From Vallitalea sp. (lineage in GTDB: Bacteria > Bacillota > Clostridia > Lachnospirales > Vallitaleaceae): a stretch of 64,000 bases of DNA. The stretch is from positions 1 to 64,000 of the forward strand of contig JAOASG010000002.1 of NCBI GenBank assembly GCA_025210235.1, in the 5' to 3' direction. Under the pieces are notes generated by a model, which did not search any database, was not told the DNA's origin, and worked only from the letters and a program-made list of their open reading frames with translations. Made by a program: the position numbers and the translations under genes. Numbering within the stretch: position 1 is the stretch's first letter; every line of letters begins with the position of its first letter. Below are positions 9,255-18,372 of this stretch, one piece after another.

Positions 9255-10303
9255 GAAGTTTGATTAAGTATGAAATAAAAAGAGATGGAAGAAAAGTATT
9301 GTATGTAGTACTTACAGTTATCATTCTTACATTTTTAGCCGGTATAATAATATACCCTAATCAAGAAAAAAGACGCCTAATTTTTCAATACATTTCAATC
9401 CTAATAGGATTATTATATGTTTTTAATAGACAAATCATTAATCTAACTAATGATACTTTATTGGAAAATAAAGGTCATATGATGCTTATTCCAAAAAGCA
9501 TCTTACAAATTGTAATGGCAAATGCAATTGTTTCTTATTTTTATTGTATTATTTTTGCTAGTATGTTAGTTCATTTATCTAATGTTAATTTTACACATAA
9601 AATAATTAGAGGTATCGTTTATGTTAATATTTCTTTTCTTATTTATATAATACTTCTATATTTATATTTGCTATCAAGCAAAATAATAAAAAAACGTATG
9701 CTAGCTACTAACTTAATAATATTATTAACATTTAGTTTTCTTATTTTTCGTATGTTAAATAATATATTAGCTGTGTATTTAAGTGGTACTATTCTCTCTA
9801 CCATAATAATTATTTTATTAGAAATTATAGGTATAATGATTATTTCATCATCGTTAGGTCATAGATTTAATAAAAAAAGGTACATATCATTATTAATAAT
9901 AATTCCTTTATTATGCCTTGTATTCTTAACTCTATTAATTAATTCTTATAATCATCGTATAATTGAAGATATTGATTTGCCTTTTATAGAAGACACGCAA
10001 ATCATCGGAGAATGGCAAAGTATTGATTTTGTTAATGATTTTGAAGGTTATATCCCTTCCGTATCATCTAAAAAATTATTCGTAGGTAATTTAACTTTCA
10101 ATAATGATGGTAGTGTTAATGGAATACATAAGTACAAGTGGACTAAAGGTTTTGTAATGGAATTTCCATATCAACAAACAAAATCTAAGTATATTATTAA
10201 AGAAATAAATAGGGAGCAGTATTTATTTATACAGTGGAAATCTGGAGACTATGTTTTTAGACATACAAAGCCTTCATTCTATGTATTCAAAAAAGCTAAC
10301 TAA
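9251..10303 (+). CDS. ABC-2-like permease fused to a C-terminal WKSGDY module
   Basis: Membrane protein of 350 aa with about six transmembrane segments in the first ~240 residues (the first at about 16-34, the last at about 215-234). The C-terminal ~105 residues form a separate module with words GEWQSIDFV, KYKWTKG, KYIIKEI, QWKSGDY and FYVFKK. I recall the same module at the C-terminus of some Firmicutes BlaR1/M56-type membrane proteins and as stand-alone proteins; its function is not known to me. With a helix just before it, the module would lie on one face of the membrane, probably outside. The gene overlaps the ATPase gene by 4 bases. Confidence 0.8.
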   Translation: MRSLIKYEIKRDGRKVLYVVLTVIILTFLAGIIIYPNQEKRRLIFQYISILIGLLYVFNRQIINLTNDTLLENKGHMMLIPKSILQIVMANAIVSYFYCIIFASMLVHLSNVNFTHKIIRGIVYVNISFLIYIILLYLYLLSSKIIKKRMLATNLIILLTFSFLIFRMLNNILAVYLSGTILSTIIIILLEIIGIMIISSSLGHRFNKKRYISLLIIIPLLCLVFLTLLINSYNHRIIEDIDLPFIEDTQIIGEWQSIDFVNDFEGYIPSVSSKKLFVGNLTFNNDGSVNGIHKYKWTKGFVMEFPYQQTKSKYIIKEINREQYLFIQWKSGDYVFRHTKPSFYVFKKAN

Positions 10304-10353
10304 ATCTAATAAATATCACAATAACTATTTTACAAAAAAAGGAGAGTTACATA

Positions 10354-11322
10354 ATGATAGTTAATCCATATAAAAATACTTTAGGAAGAATAAAAGTAAA
10401 ATTAGAAAAAAAACATCCTGTTGCATTTGAAAAATATATTTTGCCGTATAGCCTAGCATCTTTTGATAGATTATATACTCGTTTAAGTAAGAAAAGAGGC
10501 AAAAAGTATTTATCTCAAGATAAATTTCCATTATTTCAAACTATAGAAATAGAAACAATTAATAGGTGTAATGGAAAATGTTCATTTTGTCCTATAAATA
10601 GCAATATAGATCCTCGTCCATTTAAAATGATGGACAAAACATTATTTTGTTCTATCATTGATCAATTAAGTGAAATAAATTATGAAGGAAGTATTGGATT
10701 ATACTCTAATAATGAACCATTATTAGACAACCGACTTTTTGAGTTCTTAGATATTACAAGGAAGAAATTACCTAACGCTACATTATATTTATTTACAAAT
10801 GGCTCTTTACTAACTACACATAAATTTGATAAATTAATGGAATATCTGGACTGGATTACAATTGATAACTATAATGATAATTTAATTTTAAATAAACCTG
10901 TAGAAGAAGTATATGAACACGCATTATCTAAACCATACAAAAATAAAGTACATATATATCTAAGAAAAGAAAATGAAATACTTCTAAACAGAAGTGGTCA
11001 AGCAGATAATAGATCAAGCAAACGAATTAAGTTAAAGTCAACTTGTCTATATCCTTTTGAACAAGTCGTTATTCGTCCAGATGGAAAATTAAGCCTGTGT
11101 TGTAATGATGCAACTGGTAAAGTAACAATGGGTGACCTTACAAAGGATACCCTCTTGGACATATGGTATGGTGAAAAATATACGAACATTAGATATAATA
11201 TGCTAAAAAATAGATCCTTAAATTATCTTTGTAAAGATTGTGATATTGTTACTCCTAGAGTACCTGCTGGGACATCTTTTAAAATAAAAAATATCATAAC
11301 TATGTTTAAAAAAGCTAGTTAA
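10354..11322 (+). CDS. Radical SAM/SPASM domain protein
   Basis: Radical SAM enzyme, 322 aa. The SAM [4Fe-4S] motif is CNGKCSFC (CX3CX2C) near residues 71-78. The C-terminal SPASM region has Cys in STCLYPFEQVVIRPDGKLSLCCND, followed by VTMGDL, DIWYGEKY and LCKDCD, which would bind one or two further clusters. SPASM enzymes modify peptides, sugars or proteins; the word LNRSGQAD is shared with members found in polysaccharide loci. It follows the ABC genes after 50 bases with its own AGGAGAG site. No small precursor peptide gene is visible on either side, so a RiPP role is not supported. Substrate unknown. Confidence 0.85.
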   Translation: MIVNPYKNTLGRIKVKLEKKHPVAFEKYILPYSLASFDRLYTRLSKKRGKKYLSQDKFPLFQTIEIETINRCNGKCSFCPINSNIDPRPFKMMDKTLFCSIIDQLSEINYEGSIGLYSNNEPLLDNRLFEFLDITRKKLPNATLYLFTNGSLLTTHKFDKLMEYLDWITIDNYNDNLILNKPVEEVYEHALSKPYKNKVHIYLRKENEILLNRSGQADNRSSKRIKLKSTCLYPFEQVVIRPDGKLSLCCNDATGKVTMGDLTKDTLLDIWYGEKYTNIRYNMLKNRSLNYLCKDCDIVTPRVPAGTSFKIKNIITMFKKAS

Positions 11323-11373
11323 TTTTTATCACTTTATATCGATACTCCCTAAATAATATATTTATTGATAATG

Positions 11374-11416
11374 AGATATGTTGAATTATTATAATATACC
11401 AAAATTCAACATATCT
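11374..11416. terminator. Bidirectional terminator
   Basis: 13-bp stem (11374-11386 with 11404-11416) between the radical SAM gene and the oppositely oriented ABC remnant; a T-rich tail follows on the plus strand. Confidence 0.65.
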
Positions 11417-11427
11417 TTATTTGTAAA

Positions 11428-11691
11428 TTAACTGTGCAATTCTAGCTCTTTTGTTGCAAATGATTGAGGTAAATTATCATGAGAAATGATAAAAATAATT
11501 TTATCCTCATGGTCTTTAATTATTCTATGGTATATTTTTTTTGCATTATCTTTATCAATATTACTTGTAATTTCGTCAAGAATTAAAACATCTACATTAT
11601 CATATAACACTCTTGCAATAGCAATTTTTTGTTTTTCACCACCTGATAAATTAGCACCACCTTCACTAATTACTGTGTCCATTGGCGGAAA
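11428..11691 (-). pseudogene. C-terminal remnant of an ABC exporter ATPase
   Basis: The frame keeps only the last ~85 residues of an ABC nucleotide-binding domain: DTVISEGGANLSGGEKQK (signature), VLILDEITSNID (Walker B and D-loop) and the switch His in IISHD. Walker A, Q-loop and the membrane domain are missing; a stop codon lies four codons before the first Met, at 11692-11694. The E/GGANLSGGEKQ style is that of full-length ABC peptide or lipid exporters with the membrane domain fused in front. It sits 20 bases after the ilvB stop. It is best read as a decayed gene whose 5' part was deleted. Confidence 0.75.
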
Positions 11692-11711
11692 CTACCTAAT
11701 TTATAAATTAT

Positions 11712-13376
11712 CTACTCTTCCATAATCAACGAATCAATAGCTTCTCCAGGTGCAACCATTGGGAATACTTTATCATCTTCATGAATTTTACAGTGTACTA
11801 AAACAGGACCATTACTATTTAATGCTTGGTTAAGAACATCTTCTACTTCATCTTTATTATTAATTTCTAAACCTTTCATACCAAAATCTTCAGCTAACCC
11901 TACAAAATTTGTAGCATGATTAAGAGTTGTTTCTGAATATCGTTTCTCAAAGAATAGAGTCTGCCACTGTCTAACCATTCCTAATGCATTATTATTAATT
12001 AGAATAATAACTATTGGCAAATTATAATTTACAGCAGTTGCAAGTTCTATAAGATTCATTTTAAAACATCCATCTCCTGCAATATTAATAACTTTTTTGT
12101 TAGGATTACCAACTTGTGCACCAATAGCGGCTCCTAGTCCAAATCCCATAGTTCCTAACCCACCAGAAGTTAAGAATTCTTTTGGTTTATTAAACTGATA
12201 ATACTGTGCCGTCCACATTTGGTGCTGTCCTACTTCTGTTGCAATAATTGTATTATCATCTGTTAAATCATTAAGTTTTTCAATAATATACTGTGCCTTT
12301 AATCCACTATCATTATATTTTAAAGGATATTTATTCTTATATTCGATAATTTTATTTACCCATTCTGCCCTGTCCATTTTGCTTAATTTATCATTTAATC
12401 TCTTTAATACTTCTTTTATATCTCCAATTATATGATGATATGATAATACATTTTTATTAATCTCAGCCGGGTCAATATCAATATGAAGAACCTTTGCATG
12501 AGGTGCAAATTTTTCAACCTTACTTACTACTCTATCACTAAATCTTGCACCGATAGCTATAAGTAAATCACATTTATTAATACCTTTATTAGAAGCTTTT
12601 GTTCCATGCATTCCAATCATACCTGTAAATAATTTATGACTACTGGGAAGTCCCCCAAGTCCCATCAAACTTGATGTAACAGGTGCATCTATCATTTCGG
12701 CAAATTCTAATAATTCTTCTGATGCTTCTGATCTTACTACTCCACCTCCGATATAGATAAAAGGCTTTTCCGAAGTATTAATAAGTTCTACAGCCGAAGT
12801 TAAAGCTTCTTCTGTTATATTCTTTGAATATCTTATAATAGGTTTTGGTTCATTTTTTTCATATTCTGTTTTACCCATAGCTATGTCTTTAGGTATGTCA
12901 ATAAGAACTGGCCCTGGTCTACCTTCTTTTGCAATATAAAAAGCTTCTCTTATTGTACTAGCTAATTTACTTATATCTTTTACAATATAATTATGTTTTG
13001 TTATGGGAGCTGTAACTCCTGCTATATCTACCTCTTGAAAACTGTCTTTTCCAAGTAATGATACAGGAACGTTTCCTGTTATTATAACCATTGGTACAGA
13101 ATCCATATAGGCTGTAGCAATTCCTGTAACAAGATTAGTTGCACCGGGACCTGATGTTGCAATACATACTCCTACTTTTCCAGTAGATCTTGCGTAACCA
13201 TCCGCAGCATGAGATGCCCCTTGTTCATGAGCTGTTAGAATATGCTTTATATATTCTTTATTTTTATACAAAGAGTCATATATATGAATAACATTTCCTC
13301 CAGGATAACCAAAAACGGTATCTACCTTTTGCTCTTTCAAACATTCAATTACTATATCTGCACCTGTTAATAACAT
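11712..13376 (-). CDS. ilvB: Acetolactate synthase large subunit
   Basis: ThDP- and FAD-dependent acetohydroxyacid synthase catalytic subunit, 554 aa, first common step of valine, leucine and isoleucine synthesis. Seen are the N-terminal ThDP-binding domain (GYPGGNVI, then the catalytic Glu in AHEQGA near residue 47), the central FAD-binding domain, and the C-terminal ThDP motif starting GDG near residue 431 with the Asn further on. The start at ATG 13376 has AAAGGAG nine bases upstream; frames reaching 13427 overlap the Shine-Dalgarno itself. A T-box leader precedes it. No small regulatory subunit gene (ilvN) lies next to it in this window. A catabolic AlsS is less likely because of the T-box. 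Confidence 0.93.
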   Translation of the reverse strand: MLLTGADIVIECLKEQKVDTVFGYPGGNVIHIYDSLYKNKEYIKHILTAHEQGASHAADGYARSTGKVGVCIATSGPGATNLVTGIATAYMDSVPMVIITGNVPVSLLGKDSFQEVDIAGVTAPITKHNYIVKDISKLASTIREAFYIAKEGRPGPVLIDIPKDIAMGKTEYEKNEPKPIIRYSKNITEEALTSAVELINTSEKPFIYIGGGVVRSEASEELLEFAEMIDAPVTSSLMGLGGLPSSHKLFTGMIGMHGTKASNKGINKCDLLIAIGARFSDRVVSKVEKFAPHAKVLHIDIDPAEINKNVLSYHHIIGDIKEVLKRLNDKLSKMDRAEWVNKIIEYKNKYPLKYNDSGLKAQYIIEKLNDLTDDNTIIATEVGQHQMWTAQYYQFNKPKEFLTSGGLGTMGFGLGAAIGAQVGNPNKKVINIAGDGCFKMNLIELATAVNYNLPIVIILINNNALGMVRQWQTLFFEKRYSETTLNHATNFVGLAEDFGMKGLEINNKDEVEDVLNQALNSNGPVLVHCKIHEDDKVFPMVAPGEAIDSLIMEE

Positions 13377-13496
13377 ATAAACCATCTCCTTTTCATTAAT
13401 TAAATAAGTAAGTAATTGGAAAATCATTACTTTGCATATAATATGCCAAATTTTATAGCTAACATATGAAAAGATTCTATTTCATTTAGATATAAC

Positions 13497-13800
13497 AAAA
13501 ACCTTCGCCCTTATAATTTTACCAAGGACGAAGGTTATATCTCCGCGTTACCACCTATTTTGCATATTACATGCCACTTAGTCCAATACAAGATAAATAA
13601 CAAGTATTTATCTGATATCAGCTCCTATATAACGGTAGGATTCCGTTGAAGTCTACTCTCATACGATTTCGGTTCACAGCTCCAAGGCTACCTTCCATTA
13701 TTTCTTCATGGAGAATTTCCACCAGCATCTCCTCTCTAAATATCCAAAATAATGTACTCTTCCTTTTCGTCGCTTTTATGCTTTATCACTTTTCAATGTT
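13497..13800 (-). promoter_or_regulatory. T-box riboswitch of ilvB
   Basis: Minus-strand leader of ilvB. The T-box sequence AGGTGGTAACGCGG lies at 13555-13542. It is followed by a terminator hairpin (AACCTTCGTCCTT ... AAGGGCGAAGGTT and T run, 13536-13497). Upstream elements are visible: an AGTA motif in AAGAGTACA near 13776, the stem I part AGAGAGGAGATGCTGGTGGAAA near 13737-13716, and GTGAACCGAAATCG near 13673-13660. If GAA marks the specifier side, the specifier codon could be ATC (Ile); this is uncertain. Uncharged tRNA would favour antitermination. The 5' boundary is approximate. Confidence 0.9.
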
Positions 13801-13849
13801 AAATTATTTTTTTAATTATATCAATATCTTTTTTAATTGTCAATAGAAA

Positions 13850-14767
13850 TTAAAATATATCCATAGAAAGATATCTCTCTCCATTATCCGGTAATATTAC
13901 TACTATCCTTTTACCTTTATTTTCTTCCATTTTTCCAAGTTGCAAAGCTGTAAACATAGCTGCTGATGCTGATATACCAACAAGCAGACCTTCTTCTTTT
14001 GCTAGTTTTCTCATAGATTCAAAAGCATCTTCATCTTTTACTTTTACAATTTCATCGATAATATCTGTATCTAAAATATCAGGTATAAAACCTGCCCCAA
14101 TTCCCTGAATTTTATGAGAACCTGAAGTTTCCCCAGATAAAACTGCTGAACTTTCTGGTTCTACTGCTACAACTTTAATACCCTCAATTTTATTTTTAAG
14201 TATGTCACCTATTCCTGTTATACTACCACCAGTTCCAACTCCTGCAACTAAAATATCTACTTTACCATCTGTATCATTTATTATTTCAAGTGCAGTTGTT
14301 TTTCTATGAATTTCTGGATTTGTAATATTTACGAACTGACCAGGCACAAAATAATTAGGATATAATTTTTTTAATTCTTCTACTTTATTAATAGCACCTT
14401 TCATTCCTTCGCTTCCTGGTGTAAGAACTAATTCAGCTCCATAAGCTTTTAATAAGCTTTGTCTTTCTTTACTCATTGTATCTGGCATAGTTAATATAAC
14501 ATGATATCCTTTTACTGCCCCTGTCATTGCAATACCAATCCCTGTATTCCCACTTGTAGGCTCTAAAATCACAGTATCTTTATTAATCAAGCCTCTTTTT
14601 TCCCCATCTTCAATCATTGCTAATGCTATCCTATCTTTAATGCTTCCACCAGGATTGAAATATTCTACTTTACCAAGAATTTCTGAATCAGTATCATTTA
14701 ATTTATTAATTTTAACCAATGGTGTTTTACCCACTAATTCTAATACATTATTATATATGCTACTCAT
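13850..14767 (-). CDS. cysK: Cysteine synthase (O-acetylserine sulfhydrylase)
   Basis: PLP-dependent enzyme, 305 aa, making cysteine from O-acetylserine and sulfide in the cytoplasm. The PLP lysine is Lys44 in PGGSIKDR; the substrate loop TSGNTG is at 71-76; the phosphate-binding GTGGS lies near 178; the C-terminal PDNGERY motif is present. Start at ATG 14767 is supported by AAGGAGTG seven bases upstream; the frame running to 14806 reads into a dispersed repeat and is not the start. It is a single gene upstream of the ilvB T-box. No serine acetyltransferase gene is adjacent. Confidence 0.93.
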   Translation of the reverse strand: MSSIYNNVLELVGKTPLVKINKLNDTDSEILGKVEYFNPGGSIKDRIALAMIEDGEKRGLINKDTVILEPTSGNTGIGIAMTGAVKGYHVILTMPDTMSKERQSLLKAYGAELVLTPGSEGMKGAINKVEELKKLYPNYFVPGQFVNITNPEIHRKTTALEIINDTDGKVDILVAGVGTGGSITGIGDILKNKIEGIKVVAVEPESSAVLSGETSGSHKIQGIGAGFIPDILDTDIIDEIVKVKDEDAFESMRKLAKEEGLLVGISASAAMFTALQLGKMEENKGKRIVVILPDNGERYLSMDIF

Positions 14768-14787
14768 TTTTATCACTCCTTTTCGTG

Positions 14788-14805
14788 TAGTTTTGCAATT
14801 ACCCA
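14788..14805 (-). repeat. Family B repeat end, upstream of cysK
   Basis: TAGTTTTGCAATTACC is the reverse complement of GGTAATTGCAAAACTA, the terminal word of the family B repeat seen in full at 61567-61684. Only this end is clear here. Confidence 0.5.
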
Positions 14806-15036
14806 TATTATTTTTATTAGTTATATACTAACTTCTTTTTATTATAACAGGTAATTTCGAAATTGATAAACAAAAAATATACTATTATCTCTACTAAATT
14901 CCCCCTATATTTAACATCGTATTTATAACTTGATATACTTCCAAAAATTGCTTATAATAAAATTACTATAAATCTATATTACTATATTATAAAGCACAAA
15001 TAGTAAATTAGATATGAAATAATAGGAGGACGCTTT

Positions 15037-15855
15037 ATGAAATTCAAAAAAGCCCTTATATTTGTTGATTTAATAAAAAGAGTTCAATCAGATGATATTA
15101 CTGCATGGGCTTCAAAGCTCACTTTTTATATAGTATTATCTATTTTTCCTTTTCTTTTATTTATTATGCAAATACTTAGTCATACTAGGTTATCAAATGT
15201 TGACGTTTTGTACCAATTTAGAGATTTCTTTCCTGAAGAAATATTTAGTGTTATAAATTATATTAGTCAAGATATTCAAAAAGGTCAAAACGATACTATA
15301 TTATCTCTGGCACTTATTGGAACAATATGGGCCGCTTCAAAAGGTATTATGGCTATAATTACAAGTCTTAATAAGGCTTATAAAGAGCAAGAAACTCGTT
15401 CATATATTATGTTAAGATTAATGTCATTTATCTACACTATAGCTTTTGCCATTGTATTAATATTAACTTTTTTATTTATTATTTTTTGGAATAAATTAAT
15501 TACTTTAGCCTTTTCATATATATGGTTGCCTACACCTTTAGAAGGAATAATTGAATTTATTCGCATACTTTTTACAGTATTTTTATTATTTTCCTTTTTT
15601 ATACTTCTTTATAATGCATCACCTAATAAAAAAATATCTTTTAAAGAAGTAGTACCAGGTGCTATACTTTCAACTATAGGTTGGTTAGCAATGTCTTTTA
15701 TATTTTCGTTCTATATAAATAAAATTGGCAATTTTTCCTATATGTATGGAAGCCTTGCCAGTATAATAATATTATTAATTTGGTTATATTTTTGTAGTAT
15801 TATTATTTTAGTAGGAGGAGAACTTAATGCTATTTTCTTTGAAAAAAATGAATAG
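15037..15855 (+). CDS. YihY/BrkB-family inner membrane protein
   Basis: Polytopic membrane protein of 272 aa of the YihY (formerly 'ribonuclease BN', BrkB) family. N-terminal DDITAWASKLTFYIVLSIFPFLLF is the family hallmark, followed by IWAASKGIMAIITSLNKAY and, near the C-terminus, GSLASIIILLIWLYFCSIIILVGGELNA. About six transmembrane helices are visible. The molecular function of the family is not settled; the ribonuclease name is known to be wrong. Start has AGGAGGA upstream. It is monocistronic and convergent with the SpoIID-domain gene; the two stops are 24 bases apart. Confidence 0.9.
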   Translation: MKFKKALIFVDLIKRVQSDDITAWASKLTFYIVLSIFPFLLFIMQILSHTRLSNVDVLYQFRDFFPEEIFSVINYISQDIQKGQNDTILSLALIGTIWAASKGIMAIITSLNKAYKEQETRSYIMLRLMSFIYTIAFAIVLILTFLFIIFWNKLITLAFSYIWLPTPLEGIIEFIRILFTVFLLFSFFILLYNASPNKKISFKEVVPGAILSTIGWLAMSFIFSFYINKIGNFSYMYGSLASIIILLIWLYFCSIIILVGGELNAIFFEKNE

Positions 15856-15879
15856 CATTAAGTACACATAATAAATCTA

Positions 15880-18372
15880 TTAATAAATCTTCTCTACCTT
15901 CGTTCCTGTATAATAATGATTTAATATTTCATTAAAATGATATCCTTTATTTACCATTCCCTTTACTCCATTTTGGCTCATTCCGACACCGTGACCATAA
16001 CCTCCACCTCTAAACAGAATTTTTATTAAATTTCCTTCCTTATCATATTCTTTATCCATTATATAAAAAGCACTTGGCATTAGCTTAAAAACATTCACTT
16101 CTTTATCATTTTGTAATTTGACAGGAATACTTTTTGCCCCAGTTATATAGCTAATAGGTGATATTAATAATCTAATATTATACTCTGTAGATACTTTAAC
16201 AACACCCTCAGAACCTTCAATAATCATTTCAGTAATATTCCCACCTTTTCCTCGTTTATATATACCAATATCTTTTAACTTCCCTATACTCTCAATTGGT
16301 CTGCTTCTAAAAATATCTTTATCTAAAGTCTTTATTAATTTGGGCTGTATATTATATCTTTCTTTAATATTACTATTAATACTAGCTTCTATATGTTCTC
16401 TTGATAATTCAACAGACCATCTGTAATATCCAAATTTTTTATCGTAGGAATCTATATCATTATCTAATATAAATTCCCTAAAAAGCTTTTCATCACTCAA
16501 ATCTTTATATTTAGTATTTTTTTTAAACTGTGGTTTTGCTTCTAAGTATTTAGGAGAATTTGTTGGAAATTGTTTTGTACTATACTCAGCCCACACGTCT
16601 CCTGAATTTGCGGTGAATCCACATGAAGTAGAAAAAAATTTAGTAGATACAACCCTTCCATTAAAAGTTAATCCCTGTCGACTTGTTTCATTAACTGCAT
16701 TAATAGATGCTTCATTTTCCGGTGTATTATTATACACTTGTGAACTAACGCTATCTATGACATGAGCTCCATATTTACAAAATCTATTTGAATAAAACTG
16801 TGTATAGGCATAACTTCTAGCGCACACAGCTTGTGTTTTTAATGCTTCTAACCCATATGAAGTTGGCATTTCACTAGGAACCACTGCATAAAGATATTCT
16901 TCCATAGCAACTTCATTAACAATTAAATAACCATCTATTTCTTTAGATATCTCAATTATACCTCTATAAGATGGATGAAAAGGTGAATTAATGCTACCTT
17001 TTTCAATACTATTTATTGTAACCTTCCCGTTATTATTAGGTCTAATAAACACTCTATCAACATCACTAAAAAAGTTTTTATCAATATTCACTATCTCTTG
17101 TGCTTTAAATTGTTTTTTTGCATCTCCATATTCAACTAAATAATCAGTTGTACAAGTAATCTCTACATCTTTATGATATTTACTCTGAAATTTCGTTGTA
17201 CTTATTAGTACTCTAATATTTTCAATATCTACTTTATCTTTAATTATTACTGCACATACTTTCCCTTTATTATCTACGATGAAATCTGAAGAATCATATC
17301 CAACAACTATATTATTTATGCTTTTCCATTTAATATTATCAACTTTGGAATATACTTTCACATCATTTGCTAATGAATACGTACCTAATTTTTTTAATGA
17401 AACTTTATCCTGACCTATTAATAAAACTTTGTCATTTATTTTATCTTCTTTTAATTGAATTGCTGTTATATGACCTTTATCAATTACAATATCTCCTATT
17501 ACATTATTCTTATCTTTATATTCATCATGATTTATAGTTAAATCTCTACTAATACCTCCCATAAAAACAGTTGCTATATTACTTTTTATTTTTTCTATAT
17601 ATGCGTTTGTTAACTTTGGTATTTCATTAATAACTCCTTTTAATGCTATTATTTCATTCCCTCTAATAATTACTTCTATTTCATTGTCCAAATAACAATC
17701 AAGCGTTAGCCCCTCAAAAGAATATATTCCATAGTTTGTCGCCATCTTCCAAGCACTAAGACTTGAACTATTTGCTGGTGTAGCAAAAACAATAAGTCGT
17801 TTAGTTTTAATACCTAAATCATCTTTGTTGTTATCACATAATAACTTATAAAAATTCATAAAATCTTTATACTCTGCTGGCTCATTATTATTTTCTTGAT
17901 TAATAAATATATTCAACTCATTTAAGTTAATTTCAAACCTTTTACTTATTATATCTAGCTCTTTATTAGTTAATGGCCTTAAAGGCTTAAATTCCTTGTT
18001 ACTTCCTAGCATCCATTTATTTACTACAACAATATTTATATATTTATCAAACCAATTATCAGGTGAAGTATCATCAAACTCTATTTCTCTATCACTTAAT
18101 TCAATAGTTCTCTTATCAAAATTTGCAAGTGATATCATTTTTGCTGCAATTGCTCTTGTTATTATTACATCATCTCTCTTTAATTCTGGTTCATTTTCTT
18201 CATTTTGTTTATCTTGATTTATTTCATTATTATTCTCAGTATCTATGTTATTTTCTTTAATGATGTTATTATTTTCTATTTTGTTTTGCTTAGATATATC
18301 TTTTGTTACTGTACAAGCACTTAAAAATAGAAAACTACTAATAATAATTCCAATTATTTTAATATACTTCAT
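15880..18372 (-). CDS. SpoIID/LytB-domain lipoprotein with SLH-like N-terminus
   Basis: Large exported lipoprotein, 830 aa. The signal peptide ends in the lipobox LSAC (Cys20), followed by an Asn/Glu-rich linker. Residues about 65-135 resemble SLH/copper-amine-oxidase-type surface domains (TRAIAAKMI ... WMLGSNKEFKPLRPLTNKEL). The C-terminal half is a SpoIID domain: VAMEEYLYAVVPSEMP near 485-500 with the likely catalytic Glu, KTQAVCARSYA, FSTSCGFT and the ending GGGYGHGVGMSQNG near 790. SpoIID is a lytic transglycosylase acting on denuded glycan during engulfment; LytB-type relatives enhance amidases in vegetative cells. With its length and lipobox this is not the sporulation SpoIID itself. 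GGAGGG precedes the ATG. Confidence 0.88.
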   Translation of the reverse strand: MKYIKIIGIIISSFLFLSACTVTKDISKQNKIENNNIIKENNIDTENNNEINQDKQNEENEPELKRDDVIITRAIAAKMISLANFDKRTIELSDREIEFDDTSPDNWFDKYINIVVVNKWMLGSNKEFKPLRPLTNKELDIISKRFEINLNELNIFINQENNNEPAEYKDFMNFYKLLCDNNKDDLGIKTKRLIVFATPANSSSLSAWKMATNYGIYSFEGLTLDCYLDNEIEVIIRGNEIIALKGVINEIPKLTNAYIEKIKSNIATVFMGGISRDLTINHDEYKDKNNVIGDIVIDKGHITAIQLKEDKINDKVLLIGQDKVSLKKLGTYSLANDVKVYSKVDNIKWKSINNIVVGYDSSDFIVDNKGKVCAVIIKDKVDIENIRVLISTTKFQSKYHKDVEITCTTDYLVEYGDAKKQFKAQEIVNIDKNFFSDVDRVFIRPNNNGKVTINSIEKGSINSPFHPSYRGIIEISKEIDGYLIVNEVAMEEYLYAVVPSEMPTSYGLEALKTQAVCARSYAYTQFYSNRFCKYGAHVIDSVSSQVYNNTPENEASINAVNETSRQGLTFNGRVVSTKFFSTSCGFTANSGDVWAEYSTKQFPTNSPKYLEAKPQFKKNTKYKDLSDEKLFREFILDNDIDSYDKKFGYYRWSVELSREHIEASINSNIKERYNIQPKLIKTLDKDIFRSRPIESIGKLKDIGIYKRGKGGNITEMIIEGSEGVVKVSTEYNIRLLISPISYITGAKSIPVKLQNDKEVNVFKLMPSAFYIMDKEYDKEGNLIKILFRGGGYGHGVGMSQNGVKGMVNKGYHFNEILNHYYTGTKVEKIY

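Noticed and set aside
10304..10353. Space before the radical SAM gene examined for a RiPP precursor peptide
   Set aside because: Only 50 bases, holding just a ribosome site; no short frame with a leader-like sequence there or after the gene.
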